DNA of 64,000 nt from Cheiracanthium punctorium (GCA_038373885.1 JAWZYV010013543.1:1-64000), one strand, 5' to 3'. Positions 35,111-47,069 are shown, counted from the stretch's first letter. A program made the numbers and translations. The notes: generated by a model not told the origin, from the letters alone.

Positions 35111-37052
35111 TTTGGATGTTGTCACTGCAGAAAACACCACTTCACATAGATAGGTTGTCGAAAATGGCAATAGGGATTTAAGCGACTAAAATTTTAATTC
35201 ATAATCTAGAAATTTTTAATAAACAATAAACTAATTTAAAATAGTTAGAAGATTTCTTCTGTTACGAGAGAATATATTAGCACACATCCGAAAAAGTCGA
35301 AACCCGAGAGAAATACACCACAGTAAATAAAATGGAAATCAATTTAATGTTCCTTGGACGTCCCAGTACCATTTGATCCACGGACCGGGGTTTGTGGACC
35401 ACTGCTCTAATAGATTGAGAGCAGGCCAGTACCGTTAAGCTGTCGATTTTTTAGCAATAAAATAATAAATTTTACTTGAAATAAATATTGAACTGAATTT
35501 TAAAAACAATTTTGTTGCGGTGTAATCATACACCATCTTGTTCCTCCAAGTAAATAAATACTATCTGGAATGAAACTACTATAATTCGCAAAGCCGTTAA
35601 TTCGCTTGTAGATTTTACTATACTATACTGAATAGCGATAGAAATCTTTCTCATTTCAACAAAAAAAATAAAGTTTAGAAATAAATTTATTAAAAATATT
35701 AATTTTTAATGTATAATGTATGTTTTTTAAGAAAGCAAAATCGAATTTAGTTTTGGTGGATATATTTGTTTTGCCTGTATCGATTCGAAAAATAGCCTTA
35801 CTTGAATATTTAGCCAAACGGGCGAATGATCGCCAAGTGTGAATAGAATACGCTTTCCGAGAAACTGTTCGATCGATCCGTAGATCAGGAAAGCCGGAAC
35901 GGGTTTACAGTGTACTGGTTGAAAGCGCTTCTGAAGCTCAGCTTAGTGAGCTTTTTTCGTGCGTTACGTCATATGTAGTTTGAGCTGGTGAGTGAAGCGA
36001 ATGGAATGCTGCTGAACTAGTGCGTTCATTCTCATGGCAAGGATGTTTGTAATGAGCTTTTCAGAGATCGGGGAGCCAATGAAATTGCGCTTGTGCATGT
36101 GTGAGTGCGTGCCGAGTTCTGAATGCAGCTCTGAAGGCTAGATTGAACGCTTTCTGAGAAAGGAAGTGCTCAGTGTGTAGAATAATAGCTTTCATTCATC
36201 TCCCCCCCCCCTCCGTAGAATATTCACATGGGGTGTTTTAAGTGTTGCATTGCGCTTAAGGGGTTGTGTACAAATTGAAAGGAAACAATTTTTTTTTTTT
36301 TACTTGTTAAAATTTCAAAGTAATTTTAAGAGTTTAGTTTCACTGGAAGTTTCAGATGTCAATCGGTCAAATGTCCTGAGACAACTGAAAAGTTTTTAAA
36401 AACGACTTACTTTAGAACTTTTTTTTTTTTAAATAAAAATGTTGGGTTTTAATCTAAAGCATCAAAGCCTTTAATTTGTGGATTTCTGAATTTTATGCAT
36501 GAGAACGTATCTAAAATAAAGATTTTACTTGTGCGTGTTTTAATATTTTTATTTTCAGATTTAAAAAAAATGTTAACAAATTGATTAGAGGAAAAGGGGC
36601 TAAAAATTGTTTTGAAGTTAATTAGTATAGTTAGTGGAGAGAATAAATGTGTGAGTTAATGTTAACACAAAAACGAATTCTGGTTTGTTTATTTCCGATT
36701 TTTGTAGTTTTAAAATTGAAAGCATCCAGTGTTCTAACTTTCAGAAGTTTTAATTTTGATTAAAATATAGTTTATAAATAATTTGTTTGAATTTTAAATT
36801 TCATAGCATGTTCACTATTTAAGAATTTATAAAGTAATGGTTCAAATTTTTAGATTTAGAACGTTTTATGCATTTTTTAAACCCCCTCCCCCCATTAAAA
36901 TTCAGCATATAGGATTGAATTTCGGGGGGGGGGATCATGTAGGGTTTGAAAAATTAGGTCTGCAGCTTATTTACAAATTAGAAAATGACTGTCAGTGGCC
37001 TTTTTTCTAAACCAAACATTAAAGTAAGTCTTGTAGTAAAAAGTTCAACAAT
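35111..37052. other. Intron sequence, nothing identified
   Basis: Unique-looking AT-rich sequence. The stretch 35840-36200 is more balanced in composition but has no open frame or element end that I can support. G and C homopolymers near 36203 and 36925. Confidence 0.4.
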
Positions 37053-37060
37053 ATTTGAAG

Positions 37061-37218
37061 CAAGGGTGGATTAAAGGGGGGGGGGGCGGAGGGGGGCAAC
37101 CCCCCCCCCCATAAAAAAATTGATGTCAAAGATCCTTTTTTACTTCCATAAAATGGATGTATACGTCAACCTTCTAATTAACCACCTCCACCGACAAACT
37201 TGCATTAATCTGCCACTG
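37061..37218. mobile_element. hAT-type MITE, 158 bp, exact 8-bp TSD
   Basis: Starts CAAGGGTGGATTAAAGG and ends GCATTAATCTGCCACTG. ATTTGAAG on both sides (37053-37060 and 37219-37226). Same family as 9698-9872. Confidence 0.92.
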
Positions 37219-37748
37219 ATTTGAAGCATTAGTACTATCTAAATATTTTAAAGTTTGCTGCATGTTTTAATCCAAATATTAAGACACTGCAAGAAAACTA
37301 TAATGATTTGAACGTTTTTAATACTTTAAAATTAATAGTTAGACCTGTGTAGCATTTATACTTTCCAAAAATGTAAGGAAAGAATGTGCCCCCTTTTCTA
37401 GTAATCGTGGAAAAATGTGACTTTGAGATTTTGATGTATTTACATGTTTTGAGGTCTTCTTGAATTCATTCATAATATTTTTACGGTAATGCATGTTGTG
37501 TGTGTACGTTGTGTTAGTACAATAGCTCCTAAGCAGTTCATTCGATTGAGCACAAATTTGGTATATATACTGTAGATCATCTTTGCACAATCGATATTGA
37601 TTTTAGTGTGCATAGGATGTATAGTTTATCTGCAGGGCTACAAAAAAAGGTTTCCTGTAAATTACGGCCAATGGACGCAAATTCTTGAAAGTGTGCTGAC
37701 ATTTAAACGATGTATTTGATTGAGTGCTAACTGGGTATGTATATTAGC

Positions 37749-37903
37749 ACATATCCAAAAAAACATTTTGGGGGGTGTCCAAAAAGTAAAAAAAGGCAGA
37801 ATTTCACACAGAAATACTATACCATTTTAGTAACAAAACTCCAAATTGCAGGGGGTGGTCCAGACCCCTGGACCTCTCCCCCCCCCCCCCCCCAAATACG
37901 TCC
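37749..37903. mobile_element. Relative of hAT MITE 26456, inverted
   Basis: Right end AAATACGTCCTTG and internal GGGGGTGGTCCAGACCCCTG correspond to the reverse complement of the 26456-26610 element, as does GGCAGAATTTCACACA. The left end (CACATATCC) has decayed and no target duplication is clear. Confidence 0.6.
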
Positions 37904-38003
37904 TTGTGTGTGAAGAACTGTTAGTTTATTCACAGGGTTGCAAAAAAGAATTCTCATACATTAAGATGGAGGCAAATCATTTAAAGTGTGTTAGTGTCTA
38001 GAT

Positions 38004-38548
38004 CATAGGTTCCCAACCTTTTTTGAACTGGTGCCCCCTTTTCTAGTGAATATTGCAATACCGCCCCCTCCCCCTCCCACTCCAGAGAAACAAGAGCGTA
38101 CATAATGCATGGTGAAAACAAGAATTAAATTAAAAAAAAAATTACTAATAGATAGAATATTGTTGGAATTGAAACGCTACTGAATTTCTTCTTCATTTAA
38201 AAAAGAGGAATAAAAGGTTTAGCTTACCTGTTATAAGGACAGGCAGGGGTTTTGATAATATGAAGTAATAGATAATAAACTATTGCTTTCTAAATAACTT
38301 AATTGACAGTTTCTGAGAACAATCAAAACGCATACTTAATTATATTAAAAAGTATTTTTATTAAAATTTGTTTTTATTAAAATATTATCAGCGTAATTTT
38401 TGTCTTTTTTTAGACTATATTTGGTTAATCTTCCCACGCCCCTCCGTGCCATATCAACGCCCCCTAATTTTCTCTGGGTCTTTTACCGCCCCCCTGAAAG
38501 CCTCAAATGCCCACAAGGGGGCGTTATCACCCACGTTGGGAACCTATG
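38004..38548. mobile_element. hAT (Charlie-like) element, 545 bp, exact 8-bp TSD
   Basis: Starts CATAGGTTCCCAACCTTTTT and ends AACGTTGGGAACCTATG-type sequence (CCACGTTGGGAACCTATG). GTCTAGAT on both sides (37996-38003 and 38549-38556). The GGTTCCCAACC terminus is typical of Charlie-type hAT elements. No coding frame. Confidence 0.92.
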
Positions 38549-38782
38549 GTCTAGATGGTGAATAAGTTCAAATTGAGTATGTGTATTATTAGTCAATGTC
38601 ACACAACTTTTATAGATTTTGGTGTGTGTAGGCCTTTATAGTTTTTGGGCTACAAAAAAGAATTCTCATACATTATGGCCAATAAATGCAAATTCTTGAA
38701 GGTCGGCTAGTGTCTATAGAATGCATTCGATTTGAGCTCAAATTAGATATGCATATTACAGGTTACTATGTTACATACTATA

Positions 38783-39113
38783 CAGTTTTGTGCGTGGTTA
38801 CTAACAAGGAGAGAGTGCGGCCTTGGAATCACTGATTTGAATGAAATTGTGCAAATGTAGCTGATGAGACATTCAATCACCGACGCAAATTGTAGGACCC
38901 AACTTGCAGGCATTTTTAAGAAATCCCGTTCTAAGCATTTAAAAATCAGCATTCCGTTTGAATAACCACGGCTTGATGCATAAACGCCTTCGCTGGAATG
39001 CTTAAGTTTGTGGGTTTGATCTCTGAGAAGGGCAAGGTAGCTTTTATCTTTATTTCATTAATTTTATGGCATATTTAGTTAAATAATAAAATAAAATAAA
39101 TTTTAACATTACT
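38783..39113 (+). repeat. SINE-like repeat, arm 1 of inverted pair
   Basis: Contains a B-box-like GTGGGTTTGATCTCTGAGA after CGGCTTGATGCATAAACGCC, then CTTTATTTCATTAATTTTAT and ATGGCATATTTAGTTAAATA. The reverse complement of the whole block is at 40364-40705, about 1.25 kb away. Confidence 0.8.
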
Positions 39114-39152
39114 GTTTGCATTACTGAATCAATTTCAAATTGTATTATAGGT

Positions 39153-39308
39153 CAGGGCCATAACCAGAAATTTTTCATGGGGGGGGGGGGTTACGACTAC
39201 TGCAACTCATATATATGTATATGTGTGTGTGATAATATAGTGAAGAATATACATTTTGTATGGCAAAAAATTCCTCATGGGGGTCCCCCCCCCATGGCTA
39301 CGCCTCTG
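39153..39308. mobile_element. hAT-type MITE, 156 bp
   Basis: Starts CAGGGCCATAACCAGAAATT and ends CATGGCTACGCCTCTG, with G-run and C-run subterminal blocks. Flanks TTATAGGT and TTATATGT differ at one base. An inverted partial relative lies at about 43683-43746. Confidence 0.82.
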
Positions 39309-39397
39309 TTATATGTATATATATTTTTTTCTTTGTAGTATCTCCGGATATATCATTCATGCTCAAATAAGCAATCTTGTTCTTTGCATTGTATTAA

Positions 39398-39560
39398 GGG
39401 AAATTTATGCAAGGACTAATCCACCTTGTGGTGTGGGGTGCCTTAGGCAGAGGACTATTAAAGGGGCTCTAATATGTATTCGCATCACATGTAGAGAAAA
39501 CGGCCCCAAACTTCAGACCAGACCGTTAGATCAGAAGCCGCTCATCACCTATTTCTATGA
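39398..39560 (-). repeat. tRNA-derived SINE fragment (antisense)
   Basis: Reverse complement carries TGATCTAACGGTCTGGTCTG and ACATGTGATGCGAATACATA, matching the middle of the 33361 copy. Confidence 0.6.
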
Positions 39561-39978
39561 CCTTTCTTTGAATAAATGTGATTCATTATACATCCATATA
39601 TGAAATTAGAGACATGTTTTCCATGCTCTAAGTATCTTTTCACTTGTTGGGATAATACCTTCTAAACTTCTTTCTTTTGGTAGCTGTGAATTGTCTATAA
39701 ATGTTCATAAAGCATTCATTCTGGATTAATTTACTATGCTTTAATTTACATTTATACATTTAGCCATTCAGGCGAACATGCCCGTCTCTCGTTACATCTG
39801 GATGCTATCTGAATAAAAAACATACTTACACAGTGGTGCTGCAATCGCGCAGAATTTTTCTGTTCGGAGGAGGAAAGCCACAAGATTCTACATCACCGAT
39901 CCAGCGTTTTCAAGAATTAAATTGCTTATTTTTAATATTTTTTTGTTTATTAAATTGACATATTTGGAAATACTACTA

Positions 39979-40016
39979 CATACCACTCATTAGTTATATA
40001 ACTAATGAGTGGTATG
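39979..40016. repeat. Perfect 38-bp palindrome
   Basis: CATACCACTCATTAGTTAT is followed immediately by its exact reverse complement, with no spacer. An AT microsatellite and another TTAATGAGT copy follow at 40019-40046. Confidence 0.95.
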
Positions 40017-40363
40017 GTAATTATATATATATATAATTAATGAGTAAAACACAATATATACTGCAAATATGACATACCTCGCATTAAAAATATAACAGCA
40101 GTAGCTAGAATTATAAACCACAAGTGGGGGGAAAAAAATAATAAAAAAAGAAGCTGAGCCAAATAAAGTACTATAAACAATGTGATAATAGAATGGAACG
40201 GAAATTATAACCACTGGCACCATCGTCAGGAGCCACAACCAGTGGATTATTATTAAGAACAAACAAAATAGTAGGGTTTCAGTTGTGTGGCATATCAAAA
40301 GAGATATTCACTCCACACGATATATATATTTGAAATTGATCCAATAACCCAAGCCCGATGTAA

Positions 40364-40705
40364 AATTAATTTTATTTTATTATTAACTAAATATGCCATA
40401 AAATTAATGAAATAAAAAAATAAAAGCTACTTCTCCTCTCTCTGGGATCGAACCCACCAACTTAGGTTTACTAGCTAGAGGTGTTTTTGCATCATGCCAC
40501 AGTTATTTTAATGGTGCTTAGTTAAAATAGTACTTTAGCTGTACATGCTGATTTTCAAATATTTAGAGCGTGATTTCTTGAAAATGCTTGGATCCTACAA
40601 TTTGCATCAACGATTCCCGTCTTATGAGCTACATTTCCACAAAATTTTATTCAAATCATATGATTCCAAGGTCATGCCCTCTCCTTGTAAGAAGTATTCT
40701 TATAC
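40364..40705 (-). repeat. SINE-like repeat, arm 2 of inverted pair
   Basis: Reverse complement of 38783-39113. On the minus strand it has GTGGCATGATGCAAAAACAC and GGTGGGTTCGATCCCAGAGA, a canonical tRNA B-box (GGTTCGATCCC). This is the better preserved promoter of the pair. Confidence 0.8.
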
Positions 40706-40739
40706 ATTGCAATCTATATGCTGCATTCAGTTGAGCTGA

Positions 40740-42660
40740 ATTATGTTTAGTTAAATGGTTAGTAAAGTTCTAGTGGATCCACTCCAGATTTTTATAATTC
40801 AAAAATTTATCATTGTTATGTTTAGATGATCTTAAAATTTGCCAATTTGATGTGTTTTTCTAATTCTTAGTTTGAGTTGTTATCTCGCTTTTTTAAAGTA
40901 AATAAGGATTACTTTTAATAGGCATTTTCTTTAGGCAGTAGTAAAATGTTCTTCTAAAGAAGTTGAGCATGAATTATAAGTAATGAATAAAATCATAGAC
41001 TTCCATACTTTTAGAGGTTCTCAGGCTTTTCAAAATATATTTACTGATATAATATAAAAATGTTCATTGTGCCATAGAAATGTTACTAGGAAGAGGAAAC
41101 TAGGAAATATGTAAAGATCTCCTTTTATTGTGTGTAAAGAGAAAGAATAATTAAAATTAAAAAATTTTGAATTGAGTGCTTAATTTGGTAACTTTTAAAA
41201 CAAATTTAAGCTTCCATCTTTGTTGTATGACTTACCATGTAGTTTATTAACTTACTTGAGTTAAAAAAATGAATTAGCACATTTTTGGATTTTAATACTA
41301 TGTATTTAATCTATCATCAATTTCAAGAGAAAAAGCAAACCAAGAATTAACTACTGTAGCTTAAAACATGATTACCTGAAACAGCAGTGGCTTTAAGTAA
41401 CTCAAACACATAGGGTTTCACAGAACTTTACTGACATAATGCAGTGATCTTTCCTGAATTTTTGTCAGCCAGTGGAATGAAACAGTCATGTGTAACTAAA
41501 TTGAACTAAAACATTGCAAATGGCCAGTAAAAGTAAAACTTGTGTGGTTGGTTCAAGAAGATCCAAGGAGGAGAACCTTGGCAATAGCAGTGATAGAACA
41601 TGACAAAACAAATACTTTTCACTGTCAAATGAAGGTTGTAAGTGTTATTGATTTTATAAAATTTTGGATGTATAAATCAGGTTCATTAAAAATAGGGACT
41701 TATTCTTGAAAAATCTGATAATTCAGTTGAAATGCAGTTTATAATTATCACTTGTGGAGTTCATTTTTTTAAAAAAATTAATTTTGAACTCTTATCAGAA
41801 ATCTTACTGACAAGGAGAGGCTCAGATGTTGCAACACAAATTTGATCAAACATTGATGGGTTTGAGGAAGAAGTAAAAGGTCAAAGTATTAGATGCCAAC
41901 TCTTGAGTATTTTCAAGGAAATTGCAATTAAATATTTGATATATGGTTGTATAACAATATTTCAACAATGAGTTGCTATCAATGATGACTCCATGGCATT
42001 GGAACTGTAAACTCATAAAAGTTCTAAAATTTCAAACTACCAGTTTCCTTTTTATTTTATTCGTTTTTTCTTTAAAAAATATATAAATAAATTTAATGGT
42101 GGTTGTTAAAAAATTAATCTGACTAGTCTTATAATAGCTTTACTTATTAGAAAAAATTAAAGTGACAAGAATTACTTGCATGGATTATAAGGAAGAAAAT
42201 TTCAGTTTGTGGAGCAAGGTAGTGGTAGTGGCAAAACAAACATACAAAAAACACTCCAAGAAAACTTGCTGTAACAATGGCTTTATTAAAAGCAGTTAAT
42301 TAAAAACAAACTATTGAAGATGACACCAGGACAGGGATTGTTTAATGCAATTATAACTACAGTCGACTCATTTTTACGAACCTGTAGCGACCACTCAAAT
42401 GGTTCTTAAAATTGAAAGTTGATAAAATTGCCTATGGGAGTGTATTCAAGATCCCTTGCTAGTTTGTAAAATTGCAAGAGTCCTTAAAAAAGGGGTTAAT
42501 GAAAATGAGTGCCGACTGTGTATCCTATCTTACATCATGTTTATATTGCTGAGGATCTGCCAGAGTAAAGGATTTATGTCAATATACTTAACGCATTTGC
42601 ATACAGTGCAATTGATAGAGGAAAAGGGAGGAGGGATAAAAATTAAATAGGAAAAGATAA
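40740..42660. other. Intron sequence, nothing identified
   Basis: Less repeat-dense than the neighbourhood. A mariner-like single end (TACAGTCGACTCATTTTTAC, about 42359) has no partner. No exon seen. Confidence 0.4.
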
Positions 42661-42668
42661 ATATGGCA

Positions 42669-42961
42669 CAGGGGTCGATCCAATTATTTTTTCCTAAGGT
42701 CCCATTTTTGTGAATTTCAACACTTATTTTTGTGATTTTTCATACGAATTTTTAAGAAAAGTCATTTTTTTTGGTTAAAATAATTGATAAAACAGAGTTA
42801 ATATAGGGTAAAATGGTAATGCAAGGCCGTTTTAATTGATTGTATTTTTGTGAAAGGGCAGTTTTAATCGATTGTACTTTTGTGAAGAGGCTATTTTAAT
42901 AAGTTGTAATTTTATGATGGGGTCACAAAACGGACGCAATTTTCGTCTGCATTGACTCCTG
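42669..42961. mobile_element. MITE-like element with CAGGGGTCGATCC / CAGGAGTCAATGC ends
   Basis: Inverted ends of about 13 nt. The interior has three imperfect copies of GGCAGTTTTAATCGATTGTA followed by TTTTGTGAA (42826-42925). No matching flanks found, so the boundaries are tentative. Confidence 0.55.
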
Positions 42962-44897
42962 TGACATAGTCTCATTGGCCGACAAATGCATGAAGAACAC
43001 ACAAACCCTTTTAAACAGTGCTAGATAAAAAGCACACAGTGTTGACATAGTGAGACCAGACTATGACCCAATTATGTTGTGAGACCAAACCTTTAACTTG
43101 TTTGACATTTATTAATTTTGCAAATAATTTGGTTCTAATCTGCTAATTAGGGACTTATCAGATATATAGTACATGACATAGGGTGATATAAATATACTAA
43201 ATGTAAATTACTACATATCAACAGAAATACAGGGTGGTCATAAAAAAAAATTCTCTGATACAGGGACCTCTAGCTGCCATTCCATTCAAGATGAAATTTC
43301 AGATATAGTTATTCAGAGTTATGCACTTGAGATTGGGATTTTTAAAAACCAAAAAGCTCTTAGTGTTATGGTTATGCTGAAATTTTTTTTTAAATTTCTG
43401 ATAGCAACATCCACTTTTTTTACTGTGAAAGCTGATCAGTGCATTGAAAAGCCATATAAGTGGCACTAGAAATGATACATGCATGATGAAAATGGATGCT
43501 ATAAAACATGTGTAGAGATGTGCATTTTAAAGAATCAATGTCAATGCAGAGAGGAATTGACACAATTTGTTAATTCACTGCAATATACAGTAGAAATGTT
43601 AAACTAACAGTAGGGCTCTGGAAAACTTTTAATTCCAATGAAAACAATTTTCCTCTCCTCTCTTGGAGGGGTTTGTATACATATATGTGAGTTGCAGTAG
43701 TCATAAGTCCCCCCCCCCCCCCATGAAAAATTTCTGCCTACACCACTGGTTGAGAACCATATCAAGGTTATATTAAGAGTTCAACACCAGACAAAAAAAT
43801 AGAGATTATTTTCTGAGTAAATAAAATCTATTTCTGCCGAAAAACGAAACATGGACCTCTAGGCTGTGTTAACATTGAACCAACTTCACCACACAAGTAG
43901 TCAAAAAAATTCCTTAACTTTTGTTTGAAAAATTATTAGGGGGTGCCACTTCTTTGTTGCTCCAGGGCTTCCACATCTTTAAATCTGGCACTGATTGACA
44001 CAGTTCTCATTTCCAGTAGACTTTCAATTCAATGATAAAATAAACTTTTGCAAACATTTTGTTACTGTTACTCTTTAATTATGTTATTTTACTATTTTCA
44101 ATTCATCAAACATTGTTGATCAAAGAATTTTTCAAACTTTAATGTGTTTCATCATTATAGCTATTCTTAAGGCTTGTCATTTAATAACTGCTTTCATATC
44201 TTCTGTGTTGTCTATCTCAGCCCGTATTTAACTGTAGTAATAGTAATGTGTTGCATAATATATATCTGATTTTATGTGTCTTACTCATTGTCCCACTGTA
44301 CCCCAACCCCTGTCCCACTGTGCCCTGGAAAGGGTTATAATGTGACACATCGAGTATGTTTTGAAAATTAACTTTTTTCAAAGAATAAAAATAAAGATAA
44401 ATTCTGTAAAAAATTACAATGAAAGCTGAGAATCGGCAAAATATAGTTCTGCATTTAATTTTTAGTTTTAAAAGAAAGGGAATTAATACAAGTAAAAATT
44501 GTCCCACTGTGTCCTATGTAATCAGTGAATTTTTTTTTGATTCCAAAATAATCCACTTGTATCAGAATTATTTTATTTGCATGCCAAATATTTTATTTAC
44601 AGATTTATACTATTAACAACTAGAAATTTATCAGTTGTCTATACACATTATATAAAACAATTAAACATTTTAAAAATATCTAATCTAATAAGTGACTTCA
44701 TTGAAAAAATCTGATTTAAATAAAAAAAAAATCGGATTAATTTGATTTTTTTACACCCTGACTTGAACTACTTGTAAGAGTTGATGCTAGTAACTATCGA
44801 CAGCAACTATTGCAAAAATTAATTTACTATTATTCTAAATTATTTAATGTAATGTAAACATTCAGTTTATTTACAATATTTCTTTTTGTTTTTGTAG
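42962..44897. other. Intron sequence upstream of main TIF1 exons
   Basis: One inverted hAT MITE fragment at about 43683-43746 (C-run, then CATGAAAAATTTCTGCCTAC and ACCACTG). Otherwise AT-rich with nothing identified, up to the acceptor tract at 44881-44897. Confidence 0.4.
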
Positions 44898-45214
44898 TGA
44901 AACAGGTTTTTTGCCAGGCATGTTCTCAAGAAATCAATTTAGATGATGCAGTAGATCATTTATTTTTAATGGAATACTCTCAGAATGCAGATAGTTTACC
45001 AGAAGAAAATACCTACCCCTGCAGTTGTGAAGAAGGGACAGAAGGCATAGCCTTTTGCCAAGAGTGTCAAGAGTGGTTATGTGAGTCATGTGTTACTGCT
45101 CATCACAGAGTTAGAATTACAAAAGATCATACTGTACGTCCCAAAGAAGAAATGGAAGGTGAAAGTACAGCATTGCATAATCAGAAATACCTTTTGTGTT
45201 CTGTTCATCCAAAG
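44898..45214 (+). CDS. TRIM33-like: TIF1 exon: end of RING, B-box 1, start of B-box 2
   Basis: The exon follows ttttgtag, opens in phase 1, and ends in phase 0 at AAG before gtatgt. The translation starts KQVFCQAC, which matches the last two zinc ligands of the TIF1 RING (CPVC in vertebrates), followed by a linker with DDAVDHLF that parallels the vertebrate LVDNYF. B-box 1 follows: PCSCEEG, FCQECQEWLC, ESCVTAHHRV, KDHTV. This is the diagnostic TIF1 order, where TRIM33 has FCVECGEWLC and FTKDH. The exon ends in LLCSVHPK, the first Cys and His of B-box 2. The first cysteine pair of B-box 1 is C-x-C instead of the usual C-x2-C. The ORF runs 7 codons past the donor, but homology resumes only in the next exon, which supports the splice site. 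Confidence 0.93.
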
Positions 45215-46127
45215 GTATGTTTGTTTTCTTTTTGATAAAATTACATTTTTCTTATTTGGAAATATTGTTGTCTGTACAGATTTTAAAGAGTTAAATAAAA
45301 AAAGAATTGAGTCAAGCAGAGACTGATTCTTTTTTATTTCCTGACCTTTCTTAAAACAAAACAGCTGTAAATTTATATCCAATATCCAATGCAAGTAAAT
45401 AGTATAATTATACAGTCTGTGAACTAACATTATATATGTAACTGTACTAGAATGGAAGAAAGAGAAATGATTTCAAGTTCAGATGTTTATTAAATTGTAA
45501 TTCGAGCATTTAAATAGGGGTTGTGGTGAATCCTCAAAACTTGAAATGAAGAGGTCTTGCTGAATTTTCTGGCTTTTTCTTCAGTATCATTAGGAGAGAG
45601 GAAAAAAAAAAAAAAAAAAAAAAACCACACTCATGTGTTTATTATAGGAATGTAACAGCTGATTTTTAAGTACACTCACAGTCTTAGCAGGTACAGAGGG
45701 ATTTAGTAATTTGAAAGAAAACAGTTTCTTTTTGGAAAAGATGGGTAAAATATACACTTTAATTTGCCAGTGTGATCTATTGTTATTGGGATCATAAATA
45801 TTCAAATAAATGAGCCAAGTGAGTGAGTGTTCATGACCAAAAAAGTTATCTTATAATGTAATGCATGGGAATCATAATGGGATATTATATTGCCGTTAAC
45901 CTTCCTCAGTAGACAGGCTATCTAAAAAAGAATATTTCAGATCAGACTGGTGGGATACTGAGATTACTCATTCATACACATAAACAAAATTTGTATCTTA
46001 TTATATACCATAGATTTATTGTTTTTGGCAAAGACAGATACGACCCAACCCACTGGCCCGGGAAATTCATGTCAACGGCGACCCACTTACATTTTTTAAC
46101 ACATGTACACATCATACATAAGTGTTT

Positions 46128-46674
46128 AAATAAAAACTTTTTAACAAAAAAATTAAACTGCCGAAAAACTCAAAAGCAAAAAAAATAAACCTTTTCTTAA
46201 TTAACCTTAATAGCTAAGTTCTTAAACTAATGTAAGTATACCTAAGTAATTTTGAGTCGGTGCCAAACAACCAATGAACAAAGATCACTAAATTGCCTAA
46301 ATCTCTATTATTAATAGGAGTAATTTATTGTTCACACACAGATTTTGAGTTGTGTATTACAAAGTAGACCTCTCTGCATTTCTGCGAAAGCTCGTTGATC
46401 GTGAGAGACGGGAGGAGAGCGCATTTTTTGGAATGTTAATGTTTATCGTCGGAGATTTCACGTTGCAATGTCAATTTGATTTGGTTATTTCTTTAAATTT
46501 AAGGTAATTTAGTGATCTTTGTTCATTGGTTGTTTGGCACCGACTCAAAATTACTTAGGTATACTTACATTAGTTTAAGAACTTAGTTATTAAGGTTAAT
46601 TAAAAAAAGGTTTATTATTTTTTGCTTTTGAGTTTTTCGGCGGTTTAATTTTTTTGTTAAAAAGTTTTTATTTT
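46128..46674. repeat. Fold-back: ~171-bp inverted arms, ~200-bp spacer
   Basis: The left arm 46128-46298 and right arm 46502-46674 are almost exact reverse complements (ACCAATGAACAAAGATCACT, GTCGGTGCCAAACAACC, ATGTAAGTATACCTAAGTAA, CCGAAAAACTCAAAAGCAAA). Very few mismatches, so the insertion or the inversion is recent, or gene conversion keeps the arms alike. No coding frame in the spacer. Lies in the intron 45215-50934. Confidence 0.88.
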
Positions 46675-46878
46675 ATAATTTTTTGTGGCTATAAACGCAA
46701 ATTAACAGCTTAGTGACGTCAAATTGAGCAAGCGAATTCTATACATTCATCTGTGTACATCACACAGTAACTAGAATTAAAAACTAACTATTACGCATGC
46801 TCAAAAATTCAAGAAATTTTGGATCTTTCAACAGTTCTGAAATTTCCAATTTGCAATATTTGATGCATTATCATACCT

Positions 46879-46916
<38 letters not shown>

Positions 46917-47069
46917 TCGCCAAGAGGTACACATTTCTTTATGGTTGCCAGTCAAAACTACCACCGGCAGGGTACTTCACTCCCGCTGAACATCGCCCAC
47001 GATGGCGCCAGAACCAACACTAAACGAACATCAAAATGTAAACAGCACCGGATACGGAACATAGACCAG

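Larger units (their letters stand above)
37540..38760 (+). repeat. Tandem array of ~150-bp units split by two MITEs
   Basis: Copies of a unit with TATAGTTTATCTGCAGGGCT, ACAAAAAAGAATTCTCATAC, ATTA(T/C)GGCCAAT, GCAAATTCTTGAA, TGTCTA and TTGAGCTCAAATTAGATATG occur near 37620-37748, 37915-38003 (continuing after 38548 to about 38620) and 38630-38760. A further partial copy is at 37545-37620. Two MITEs interrupt the array (37749-37903 and 38004-38548). Confidence 0.7.

Noticed and set aside
38743..40739. Two frames both reading MLIFK-x-LERDFLKM (38743-38952 minus, 40545-40739 plus)
   Set aside because: Similarity is explained by the inverted pair of SINE-like repeats; no coding signature outside it.
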